From positions 1,736,001 through 1,800,000 of the forward strand of contig NZ_CP045651.1 of the NCBI RefSeq assembly GCF_009557455.1: DNA of 64,000 nt, read 5' to 3'. This document shows, in pieces, positions 45,464-53,896 of this stretch. Position numbers and translations under genes: made by a program. Position 1 is the stretch's first letter. Every line of letters starts with the position of its first letter. The stretch is from Alistipes sp. dk3624 (lineage in GTDB: Bacteria; Bacteroidota; Bacteroidia; Bacteroidales; Rikenellaceae). The notes under the pieces are model-generated. The model searched no databases. It worked only from the letters and a program-made list of their open reading frames with translations, and had not been told where the DNA came from.

Positions 45464-46771
45464 TTATCCGATCCGGCGGATGCAGGCGCCGAGAGCGTTC
45501 AGCCGCCCGTCGATATTCTGATACCCCCGGTCGATTTGCTCGACGTTCTGGATAATGCTACGTCCGTCGGCCGACATCGCGGCGATCAACAGCGCGACCC
45601 CGGCCCGGATATCGGGCGAAGTCATCGTCGTGGCGCGCAGCCGGATTTTATGGTCGTGCCCGATGACCGTCGCACGGTGCGGGTCGCACAGGATAATCTG
45701 CGCGCCCATATCGATCAGCTTATCGACGAAAAACAGCCGGCTTTCGAACATTTTCTGGTGGATCAGCACCGATCCCTTGGCCTGCGTAGCCACCACCAGG
45801 AAGACCGACAGCAGGTCGGGCGTCAAGCCCGGCCACGGCGCATCGGCGATGTTCATGATCGAACCGTCGATAAAACTCTCTATCTCGTAATGCTCGTGCC
45901 GGGGAATGTAGATATCGTCGCCGCGCTGCTCGAACTCGATTCCCATCCGCGCGAACTGCGCCGGAATGATCCCGAGGTTTTCGAACGAAACGTCTTTGAT
46001 CGTGATCCGGCTGCGGGTCATCGCGGCCATGCCGATAAAGCTGCCCACCTCGATCATATCGGGCAGCAGCGTATGCGCGGTCCCGTGCAAACTTTCGACC
46101 CCGTCGATCACCAGCAGATTCGACGCGATCCCCGAAATCAGCGCCCCCATGCGGTTCAGCATCCGGCACAATTGCTGCACGTACGGCTCGCAGGCCGCAT
46201 TGTAGATCGTCGTCCGGCCCTTCGCCAGCACGGCCGCCATGACGATGTTGGCGGTACCGGTCACCGAAGCCTCGTCGAGCAGCATGTAACATCCCTTCAG
46301 GTTTTTGCCCGAAACGGAAAAAAAGTTCGTGCCGGTATCGAAATCGAATTCGGCCCCGAGCTTCTGAAAACCGATGAAATGCGTGTCCAGCCGCCGACGT
46401 CCGATTTTGTCGCCGCCCGGCTTCGGGATGTAACCGACTCCGTAGCGCGCCAGCAGCGGCCCGATAATCATCACCGAACCGCGCAACCGGGCCGCCCGGT
46501 CGCGGTAGTCGTCGCTCTGCAGGTAATCGAAATCGATCTCCTTCGCCTCGAACGAGTAAGAGCCCTCGCCGAGCCGGTGGACGATCACCCCCATCTTTTC
46601 GAACAATTCGATCAGTTGCAGCACGTCGACGATGGCGGGAATGTTATGGATAATGACCTTCTCCGGCGTCAGCAACGTGGCGCACAATACCTGCAACGCC
46701 TCGTTCTTGGCCCCCTGCGGACGGATCTCGCCTTCGAGCGGCGTTCCTCCCTTCACTTCAAATGTTGCCAT
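45464..46771 (-). CDS. murA: UDP-N-acetylglucosamine 1-carboxyvinyltransferase with Asp at the usual Cys site
   Basis: It performs the first committed step of peptidoglycan synthesis, adding enolpyruvate to UDP-GlcNAc in the cytoplasm. The 435-residue protein has the EPSP-synthase-like double fold and the family sequences RPQGAKNEALQ and TNIVMAAVLAKG-like segments. At the active loop, where E. coli has Cys115 in GGCTIG, this protein has GGDKIG with Asp at residue 121. That change occurs naturally in Mycobacterium and Chlamydia and makes MurA insensitive to fosfomycin. The start MATFEVKGG is preferred to the longer frame by family length, and the promoter element lies 50 bases upstream. Confidence 0.95.
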   Translation of the reverse strand: MATFEVKGGTPLEGEIRPQGAKNEALQVLCATLLTPEKVIIHNIPAIVDVLQLIELFEKMGVIVHRLGEGSYSFEAKEIDFDYLQSDDYRDRAARLRGSVMIIGPLLARYGVGYIPKPGGDKIGRRRLDTHFIGFQKLGAEFDFDTGTNFFSVSGKNLKGCYMLLDEASVTGTANIVMAAVLAKGRTTIYNAACEPYVQQLCRMLNRMGALISGIASNLLVIDGVESLHGTAHTLLPDMIEVGSFIGMAAMTRSRITIKDVSFENLGIIPAQFARMGIEFEQRGDDIYIPRHEHYEIESFIDGSIMNIADAPWPGLTPDLLSVFLVVATQAKGSVLIHQKMFESRLFFVDKLIDMGAQIILCDPHRATVIGHDHKIRLRATTMTSPDIRAGVALLIAAMSADGRSIIQNVEQIDRGYQNIDGRLNALGACIRRIG

Positions 46772-46821
46772 AAACAGTTTTCCGTATAACGATTGTCCCT
46801 GCATACGGGACGAATTTCAGT

Positions 46822-46829
46822 CAAATGTA
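46822..46829 (-). promoter_or_regulatory. -7 element of murA
   Basis: The minus strand reads TAcaTTTG, matching TAnnTTTG, 50 bases before the chosen start and upstream of the longer frame's ATG at 46804 as well. Confidence 0.5.
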
Positions 46830-46881
46830 ACAATAAGCCGCAAATATTCCAAAAACGGCCGGCGCACCGCAAGCGCCCCTC

Positions 46882-47640
46882 TTAATCCTCGGAAGACTGA
46901 CGCTCCCAGATTTTGGCGATCGTCGCGAACTTGTAACAAGCGTTCAGCACGGCATAGGTAAAACCAGCCTTCCCGTCGCGGAAACCGCCCTTGACGACAT
47001 AGAACCGCAGGAACCGCCAGGAACACTTCGAGAAAGCCTTCCAGACCGAAAAACGCTGGTCGGCGCGGCGCAACAGCTCCTTATCGGAGTAGAGGTCGAT
47101 CTTGGCGATCCGCGACGAGACGCTTTCGTTGGCCAAGTGCTCGACCGCCAATTCCCGCCGACGGCTCGGAATGGCGAATATCCCGCCGTCGATCACCGGA
47201 CGGGCATGGATCGTTTCCGGCCAGTAGGTCTTCGACTTGCGGATCAGCCGGATGATGTAATCGGGATAGTCCCCGTGCATGAAACGCCCGAGAAAATAGT
47301 TTTTACGCGCCATTTTCAGCGCGGCGTAGCCCCGCTGCTCGGCCGTTTCGGCGAACCGGTACAGGTATTCCCGCAGCGCGTCCGGAACCACTTCGTCCGA
47401 ATCGAGCACGAGCACCCACTCGTTTTCGGCCTGCGCAATCGCATAATTGCGAGCCGGCTCGACGATGCCCGTGCGCTCGTGGTAAACGATCCGGCAGCCG
47501 TATTTCTCGGCAATGGCGATCGTGCCGTCGGTGCTGTGCATATCGCACAGTACGATTTCGTCGAACTTTTCGACCGAGCGCAGGCACTGGTTCAGAAAGC
47601 GGTCCGAATTGAACGTATTGATAACCACGGAAATCTTCAT
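46882..47640 (-). CDS. Glycosyltransferase family 2 protein (WaaE/KdtX-like)
   Basis: The 252-residue protein opens with the GT-A nucleotide-sugar motif SVVINTFNSDRFL. It has the short acidic MHSTDGT segment and the metal-binding DSDE (about residue 80). The C-terminal half has membrane-associating basic and aromatic residues (SKCSWRFLRFYVVKGGFRDG). This matches the lipopolysaccharide-core glucosyltransferase group. It probably adds a sugar to lipid A-core. It is in the same direction as murA but separated by 110 bases and the murA promoter. Confidence 0.88.
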   Translation of the reverse strand: MKISVVINTFNSDRFLNQCLRSVEKFDEIVLCDMHSTDGTIAIAEKYGCRIVYHERTGIVEPARNYAIAQAENEWVLVLDSDEVVPDALREYLYRFAETAEQRGYAALKMARKNYFLGRFMHGDYPDYIIRLIRKSKTYWPETIHARPVIDGGIFAIPSRRRELAVEHLANESVSSRIAKIDLYSDKELLRRADQRFSVWKAFSKCSWRFLRFYVVKGGFRDGKAGFTYAVLNACYKFATIAKIWERQSSED

Positions 47641-47691
47641 AGCATTCGGTTTTTTAGCAGTTTTTTTCGAAAACGGGACGCGGACGGCCGA

Positions 47692-47979
47692 TCATTTTCC
47701 GGGCTTTTTGTCCGGAACTCCCTTACAGTCCGCCGCCGTGCAAGAAGCGCAGCCCGTCCCGGCGCACCCGTCGTCCGACGCGCACTCCCCGCGCAGGTTC
47801 TCCTCTTCGGCCCGCATCTGCTGCGCGGCGCACCGGATCCCCCGTTTTTTCATGTGTCGGTTCTCGCCAATCTCGGAATCCATATAGTGTCCCTTGAAAA
47901 TAATCGTCAGCGACAACCCGATTACGAAAAAGGCGACCGCACCCGCGGCGATCAAGAAAATCAACAATCCGGACGACAT
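47692..47979 (-). CDS. Small membrane protein with Cys-rich tail
   Basis: The 95-residue protein has one N-terminal membrane helix (about residues 5-28). A KKRGIRCA segment follows, found as I recall in a family of short Bacteroidota membrane proteins. The tail carries cysteines in the pattern CASDDGCAGTGCASCTAADC. The helix plus Cys cluster recalls NqrM, which delivers iron to the Na+-NQR complex, but this is only a resemblance. No nqr or rnf genes are in the window. It lies 51 bases upstream of the glycosyltransferase gene on the same strand. Confidence 0.65.
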   Translation of the reverse strand: MSSGLLIFLIAAGAVAFFVIGLSLTIIFKGHYMDSEIGENRHMKKRGIRCAAQQMRAEEENLRGECASDDGCAGTGCASCTAADCKGVPDKKPGK

Positions 47980-48095
47980 AACTCTGTTTTTTGATTACTC
48001 CGATTCAAATCTTTACAAAGTTCGTACAAACGCCGCTAAAAACCAACAATATTTCGTCCGCCGGATAGAAAAAAGAGATTTTGTCCGGAAAGTTA

Positions 48096-48103
48096 TATCT
48101 TTG
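48096..48103 (+). promoter_or_regulatory. -7 element of the GH2 glycosidase/trkA unit
   Basis: TAtcTTTG matches TAnnTTTG, 38 bases before the chosen ATG at 48142. Confidence 0.5.
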
Positions 48104-48141
48104 TATATCGTAATCATTTGATAAACTCAACGTCGGAAACT

Positions 48142-50955
48142 ATGAACAACCCGATCCGAATACTGCTGACGGCCGCGCTGTGCTTATTGACCGTCCATAC
48201 GAGCTTCGCCCAGCAGGCCATACAGTCGCTCGCCGGAACATGGCGTTTCGCGCTCGATCCCGAAAACCGGGGAACCGACGGTTGCTGGTTCAATACGCGG
48301 TTGGCCGAATCCGTAACGCTTCCCGGCTCGTGCGAACAGAACGGTTTCGGCGTCAGAGCCGTTGAGCCGACCGTCGGGAAGCTGACCCGCGTCGTACGAT
48401 ACGAAGGGAAAGCGTGGTATCAGCGAGATTTCGACGTTCCGCAGAAGTGGGCCGGCAAACGAATCGAACTGTTGCTCGAACGCTGCCACTGGGAGTCGAA
48501 CGTCTGGATCGACGGCAAGTCTGTCGGCACGCAAAACAGCCTGTCGGCGCCGCACCTGTACGACCTGGGCGCACTGTCGCCCGGCCGGCACACGCTGACC
48601 GTCTGCATCGACAACACGTATAAAATCCCGATCGGAACCTGGGCGCACGCGATCACCGAAGACACGCAGGGGAACTGGAACGGGATCGTCGGCCGCATCG
48701 AACTGCGGGCCACCGACCCGGTTTGGATTCGCGACGTGCAGGTTTTCGAAGACCATTTGCAGGTCAAATTAGGGAACAATACCGGGAAACCGGTATCCGC
48801 GACCGTGCAAGGTTCCTCCTGCTCCATTCCGGCCGGCGGAACCTCGGTAAAGCTGCCGTTCGCGCCGAACGCAAAAGCGTGGGACGAATTTTCGCCGGCG
48901 TTGCACGAACTGGATGTCGTGCTGAAAGCCGGGAAATACGGCGACCGCAAAACCGTTACGTACGGATTGCGGAAACTCGGCACGAAAAACAAACAGTTCA
49001 CGGTCAACGGCAGGCCGACGCTGATGCGCGGCCCGGTCGACGAATGCGTCTACCCGCTGACCGGTTATCCGCCGATGGACAAAGCGGCATGGATGCGGGT
49101 GCTGTCGATCTGTAAATCATACGGGTTCAATTACATGCGTTTCCACTCGTGGTGTCCGCCGGAAGCGGCGTTCGCTGCAGCCGACGAATTGGGCTTCTTT
49201 TTCCAGGTCGAAATCCCGCTGTGGACGATGGACGCCCCGCATTTCGGACAGCATCCCGAACGCGACCGGTTCATCGTCGACGAACTGGATCGCATTCTGG
49301 AAGCCTATGGCAATCACCCGTCCTTCGCGCTGATGGCAATGGGTAACGAATCGGCCGGAACGCTCGGCGAACTGGTGCAGAAAGGACGTTCCGCCGATCC
49401 GCGGCGGCTCTACCGCTGTGAAAACGGCGACACGGAACAGGACGGCGATTTCTTCGAAACCGGACAACGCGGCATCGCAGGCCCGCGTACCGACTGGGAC
49501 CGCTGGTCTGCCGGGGGATGGATCGCGGGCGGCGAGAACGACGGCGTGAACCGTACGACCGGCGCTCCCGTTCCGACGCTATCGCACGAAGTGGGCCAAT
49601 GGGCCATGTACCCCGATTTCGACGAGATCGACAAATATACCGGCACGCTGCGCGCATACAATTACGAAGGATATCGCCGTTCGCTGGCCGAACGCGGAAT
49701 GCTCGACCAGAACAAGGATTTCGCCCGGGCCAGCGGCCTGTTCAGCGTGCTGCTCTACAAGGACGAAATCGAAGCCAGCCTTCGCACCTATCCGCACGGA
49801 GGATTTCAGATTCTCGAAGCCCGCGACTACCCGGGGCAGGGCACGGCCATCGTCGGATGGCTCGACGCGTTCTGGGATTCCAAAGGACTGATCGAACCGA
49901 AAGAGTTCCGCCGTTTTTGCGGCCCGACGGTAGCTCTGCTGCAAATGCCGAAACGGGTTTACACCTGCGACGAAACGTTCAAGGCCGTTGCCGAAATCTC
50001 AAATTACGGCCCGAAAAACCTACCTATCAAACCGGAATGGACGCTCGCCGACGAGAGCGGCCGGACGATAGCCGGCGGCTCGTTGCCGGCGACCGTCGCC
50101 GAGACGGGAAAAGTCTCCGGACTCGGAGAAATCTCCGCCCCGCTGCGAACGGTCGCTGAGGCGGCACGCCTGACGCTGACGCTGAAAGCCGGCGGCACGT
50201 CGAACAGTTGGAACATATGGGTCTATCCGGCCCGGCAGCCGGAAACGCCGGCCGGAGTACGGATCGCCTACGAATACGATCGGACGACCCGCGACGCGCT
50301 GGCGCGCGGCGAACGCGTACTGCTGTTTTCCGACCCGACCAAAGGACTTTACAAAATCGACCGAGTGATGCTCGGGCCGGATGAAATCCGCCTGTTCGAA
50401 GTAAAACCGGGGCAGAATGCACTGGAGGGAACCTTCATGCCGGCATTCTGGAATATGCGGCTGTTCAATCAGGTAGGAACGCTCGGCATCCTTTGCGATC
50501 CGGCGCATCCGGCGTTCGACGGATTCCCGACCGAGGCGCACAGCGACTGGCAGTGGGCCGACCTGCTCGGACGGTTCTCGGCCGCCGAATCGTTCCGGAC
50601 GGCCGGAGCTCCGCCGTCCTATTGCGACGAACGCGAAAAAACATGGGGCGACGTGCGCAATCGGTCGAAGGCGATCGTGCTGAACGGCACGCCGGACGAT
50701 TACCGCCCGATCGTACAGGTGATCGACAACTACGAACGCAACTACAAACTGGGTTCGATTTTTGAAACACGCGTAGGACCGGGCAAACTGCTCGTCTGCG
50801 CGATGGATCTGGATACCGACGCGGCGAACCGGCCGGCGGCCCGGCAGTTGAAAAGCAGCCTGCTGAATTACGCGGCCGGCGACCGGTTCGACCCGCAGTT
50901 CGAACTGCCGGAGGAACTGCTGGAACGGGTACTCACTTTCGAAGACGAAAAATAA
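48142..50955 (+). CDS. Glycoside hydrolase family 2 enzyme
   Basis: The 937-residue secreted protein has a signal peptide ending near TSFAQ, then the GH2 order: sugar-binding jelly roll (about 30-190), Ig-like domain (about 195-280) and TIM barrel (about 285-600). C-terminal beta-domains follow (about 640-930). Both catalytic residues are present: the acid/base in MGNES (Glu403) and a likely nucleophile in SHEVGQW (Glu483). The HEVGQ form is found in GH2 branches that are neither LacZ nor GusA. The substrate is therefore a plant or host glycan that I cannot specify. trkA begins 12 bases downstream. It contrasts with the damaged GH2 protein at 12-14 kb. Confidence 0.88.
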   Translation: MNNPIRILLTAALCLLTVHTSFAQQAIQSLAGTWRFALDPENRGTDGCWFNTRLAESVTLPGSCEQNGFGVRAVEPTVGKLTRVVRYEGKAWYQRDFDVPQKWAGKRIELLLERCHWESNVWIDGKSVGTQNSLSAPHLYDLGALSPGRHTLTVCIDNTYKIPIGTWAHAITEDTQGNWNGIVGRIELRATDPVWIRDVQVFEDHLQVKLGNNTGKPVSATVQGSSCSIPAGGTSVKLPFAPNAKAWDEFSPALHELDVVLKAGKYGDRKTVTYGLRKLGTKNKQFTVNGRPTLMRGPVDECVYPLTGYPPMDKAAWMRVLSICKSYGFNYMRFHSWCPPEAAFAAADELGFFFQVEIPLWTMDAPHFGQHPERDRFIVDELDRILEAYGNHPSFALMAMGNESAGTLGELVQKGRSADPRRLYRCENGDTEQDGDFFETGQRGIAGPRTDWDRWSAGGWIAGGENDGVNRTTGAPVPTLSHEVGQWAMYPDFDEIDKYTGTLRAYNYEGYRRSLAERGMLDQNKDFARASGLFSVLLYKDEIEASLRTYPHGGFQILEARDYPGQGTAIVGWLDAFWDSKGLIEPKEFRRFCGPTVALLQMPKRVYTCDETFKAVAEISNYGPKNLPIKPEWTLADESGRTIAGGSLPATVAETGKVSGLGEISAPLRTVAEAARLTLTLKAGGTSNSWNIWVYPARQPETPAGVRIAYEYDRTTRDALARGERVLLFSDPTKGLYKIDRVMLGPDEIRLFEVKPGQNALEGTFMPAFWNMRLFNQVGTLGILCDPAHPAFDGFPTEAHSDWQWADLLGRFSAAESFRTAGAPPSYCDEREKTWGDVRNRSKAIVLNGTPDDYRPIVQVIDNYERNYKLGSIFETRVGPGKLLVCAMDLDTDAANRPAARQLKSSLLNYAAGDRFDPQFELPEELLERVLTFEDEK

Positions 50956-50967
50956 AACGAACGGAAT

Positions 50968-52308
50968 ATGAAAATCGTAATCGCCGGAGTCGGCGAAGTG
51001 GGCAGCCACCTGGCCAAAATGCTGGGCAGCGAATACCACGAAATAACGGTCGTCGACAACGACCCGAAACGACTCGAGTCGATCGCCGGAATGGTAGACG
51101 TCATCGTCGTCGAAGGGGATTGCACGACTTTTGCGACCCTGAAAAAAGCGGCCGTCCGCAAAGCCGACCTGTATATCGCCGTACTGCCCGAAGAGACTTC
51201 GAACGTCGTGTCGGCGATGCTGGCCAAACAGCTCGGCGCCCGTAAAACGATCGCGCGGATCGACAACAACGAATACCTCGAACCGAACAACAAGGAGATG
51301 TTCATCAACATGGGCATCGACTACCTTTTCTATCCGGAGAAAGCCGCGGCGCAGGAGGTCATCAACCTGCTGGGGCATACCAGCACGACCGAATACGTCG
51401 ACTTCTCGGGCGGCAAACTCTCGCTGGTAGTCTTCAAGATCGACGCCGCGTCGCCGCTGATCGACAAGTCGCTGATCGAGATCACCGGCGACCGCGACAG
51501 CCTGCCTTACCGCACGGTCGCCATTTCGCGCGACGGCGAAACGATCATCCCGCGCGGCAACGACCGGTTCCAGGAGGGCGACAACATCTATGTGATCGCG
51601 AACCAGAGCGCGGAAAAAGAGGTCGTCGCTTTCTCGGGCAAGACCGACATCGACATCAAGAACATGATGATCCTCGGCGGCAGCAAAATCGGGGTGCAAG
51701 TAGCCTCCGAACTGCAGGACGAAGTGAACATCAAACTGGTCGACTACACGCCCGAAAAAGCCTACAGACTGGCCGAACAGCTCGAAAGGACGCTAATCAT
51801 CAACGAGGACGGACGCAATACCGACGCCATGATCGAAGAGGGCCTCAGCAACATGGACGCTTTCCTGGCCGTCACCGGGCGCGCCGAAACCAATATCCTG
51901 GCGGCAATGCTGGCCAAACGCCTCGGCGTAAAAAAAGTGATCGCCGAAGTGGAAAACCTCAACTACATCAACCTGGCCGAGAATATGGGTATCGACACGA
52001 TCATCAACAAAAAACTGATCATGGCCAGCAACATCTTCCGGTTCACGATGAGCACCGACGTGCAGGCGATCAAGTGCCTGACCGGATGCGACGCCGAAGT
52101 GCTGGAATTCATCGTCAAACCGAATTCGCCGGCCACCAAGGGAAAAATCAAAGACCTCGATTTCCCGCACGACGCGATCATCGGCGGGATCGTCCGCGGC
52201 GACAAAACGTTCATCGCCGTCGGCAATATGGAGATCAACGCCTACGACCGCGTGGTGGTCTTTTCGCTGCCGTCGGCCATCTCGCGGATCGGCAAGTTCT
52301 TTAACTGA
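50968..52308 (+). CDS. trkA: Trk potassium uptake system regulator TrkA
   Basis: The 446-residue protein has two tandem RCK units, each a Rossmann NAD-binding half plus a TrkA-C half. The first begins IVIAGVGEVGSHLA (about residue 3) and the second MILGGSKIGVQVA (about residue 232). It forms the cytoplasmic gating ring of a TrkH/TrkG-type channel. No trkH is adjacent here. It starts 12 bases after the GH2 gene, so the two are likely co-transcribed despite unrelated roles. Confidence 0.94.
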   Translation: MKIVIAGVGEVGSHLAKMLGSEYHEITVVDNDPKRLESIAGMVDVIVVEGDCTTFATLKKAAVRKADLYIAVLPEETSNVVSAMLAKQLGARKTIARIDNNEYLEPNNKEMFINMGIDYLFYPEKAAAQEVINLLGHTSTTEYVDFSGGKLSLVVFKIDAASPLIDKSLIEITGDRDSLPYRTVAISRDGETIIPRGNDRFQEGDNIYVIANQSAEKEVVAFSGKTDIDIKNMMILGGSKIGVQVASELQDEVNIKLVDYTPEKAYRLAEQLERTLIINEDGRNTDAMIEEGLSNMDAFLAVTGRAETNILAAMLAKRLGVKKVIAEVENLNYINLAENMGIDTIINKKLIMASNIFRFTMSTDVQAIKCLTGCDAEVLEFIVKPNSPATKGKIKDLDFPHDAIIGGIVRGDKTFIAVGNMEINAYDRVVVFSLPSAISRIGKFFN

Positions 52309-52390
52309 CGATCCGTTTTTTTGATTATTTTGCACCCCCGTATTCCCGTCGAACGGAATACGATCCTGTAAAACAACGACTTTACCAATT

Positions 52391-53896
52391 ATGCCTCTGC
52401 TCACACAGCTCGTACGCCTGTTTTTCCTACGCCGCCTACGGGAAATCGACCGCTTCCGGTCGCACCCTGCGGAAGTACAGCAACTACAACTGCAAAAACT
52501 GCTGCGACAGGCATCCGCAACCGCTTTCGGAAAGGAATACCGTTTCGACGAGATCCGCGACGGACGTCAATTCGGCGAACGGATTCCCGTGACGGACTAC
52601 GCGGCGTTCGGCAGCTACATCGACCGTATCCGCCGCGGCGAGAACAACGTCACGTGGCCCACGGACATCCGCTGGTTCGCCAAATCGTCCGGAACGACCG
52701 CATCGAAAAGCAAATTCATCCCGGTCAGCCGCGAAGGTCTGCGGAATTGCCATTTGCGGGGTCCGATGGACATCGTCTGCATGGTCGCCGACCGCTATCC
52801 GGAAAGCCGCGTATTTTCGGGCAAAACGCTGACGCTCGGCGGCAGCCACCGGCTCGAAAATACCGGAGGGACGGCCCAGGAAGGCGACCTGTCGGCCATC
52901 CTGATCGAGAATACCCCGCGATTCGGCCTCCGGATGCGGGTTCCGAAACCCGAGACGGCGCTGATCGCCGATTTCGAACGGAAAGTCGAAGCGATCTGCC
53001 GGGAAACCGTCTCGCAGAACGTCACCTCGTTCGCCGGCGTCCCGTCGTGGAATCTCGTGATGCTGAAAAAAATACTCGAATATACCGGCAAGAACAACAT
53101 CCTGGAGGTATGGCCGAACATGGAACTGTTCGCCCACGGCGGTATGAACTTCAAACCCTACCGCGAGCAGTACCGCCAGATCATCCCGTCCGACCGGATG
53201 AAATACATCGAAACTTACAACGCCTCGGAAGGCTTTTTCGCCATCCAAGACGATCCGGCGACCGACGACATGCTGCTGATGCTCGACTACGGGGTCTACT
53301 ACGAATTCCTGCCGATGCAGCACCTGAACGATCCGTCGCGCGCAGTCCCGCTGGAAGGGGTCGAACGCGGCGTGAACTACGCCCTGATCATCTCGACCTG
53401 CAACGGCTTGTGGCGGTACATGATCGGAGACACGGTCGAGTTCACCTCGCTCGCCCCGTACAAGATCAAAATTACCGGCCGCACCCGCCATTTCATCAAC
53501 GCCTTCGGCGAAGAGGTGATCGTCGACAACGCCGAAACGGCGCTGCAGGCCGCGTGCGAAGCCACCGGCGCCCGGATCGCCGAATATACGGCCGGCCCGG
53601 TCTACATGACCGGCCAATCCAAAGGATCGCACCAGTGGATCGTCGAGTTCAGCGTGCCGCCCGCCGACACGGAACGCTTTGCCGACGAACTGGACCGCGC
53701 GTTGCAGCAGGTCAACTCCGACTACGAAGCCAAACGTTTCAAAGATACCACGCTGCTGCGCCCCACGCTGACCGTCGCGCCGGAAGGCACTTTCTACCGC
53801 TGGATGAAAGAGCGAGGCAAAGTCGGCGGCCAAAACAAAGTCCCCAGACTCTACAACGACCGCACTTATATCGACCAATTAATCCGCCTGCTATGA
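52391..53896 (+). CDS. GH3 (auxin-responsive) family acyl-adenylating protein
   Basis: The 501-residue protein is a bacterial member of the GH3 family, named from plants, where the enzymes adenylate carboxylic acids and join them to amino acids. It has the adenylate-forming motifs KSSGTTASKSK (about residues 98-108), YNASEGFFA (about 277) and TGRTRHFINAFGEE (about 362). Bacterial members are common in Bacteroidota but their substrates are not established to my knowledge. Its stop codon overlaps the start of a glycosyltransferase gene (ATGA), which suggests a shared pathway, perhaps acylation of a surface glycan or lipid. Confidence 0.88.
   Translation: MPLLTQLVRLFFLRRLREIDRFRSHPAEVQQLQLQKLLRQASATAFGKEYRFDEIRDGRQFGERIPVTDYAAFGSYIDRIRRGENNVTWPTDIRWFAKSSGTTASKSKFIPVSREGLRNCHLRGPMDIVCMVADRYPESRVFSGKTLTLGGSHRLENTGGTAQEGDLSAILIENTPRFGLRMRVPKPETALIADFERKVEAICRETVSQNVTSFAGVPSWNLVMLKKILEYTGKNNILEVWPNMELFAHGGMNFKPYREQYRQIIPSDRMKYIETYNASEGFFAIQDDPATDDMLLMLDYGVYYEFLPMQHLNDPSRAVPLEGVERGVNYALIISTCNGLWRYMIGDTVEFTSLAPYKIKITGRTRHFINAFGEEVIVDNAETALQAACEATGARIAEYTAGPVYMTGQSKGSHQWIVEFSVPPADTERFADELDRALQQVNSDYEAKRFKDTTLLRPTLTVAPEGTFYRWMKERGKVGGQNKVPRLYNDRTYIDQLIRLL

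Noticed and set aside
45163-45555. A 130-codon plus-strand frame next to murA
   Set aside because: It starts in an A/T-rich non-coding block and then runs through the end of murA on the opposite strand; composition changes abruptly and no motif is seen.
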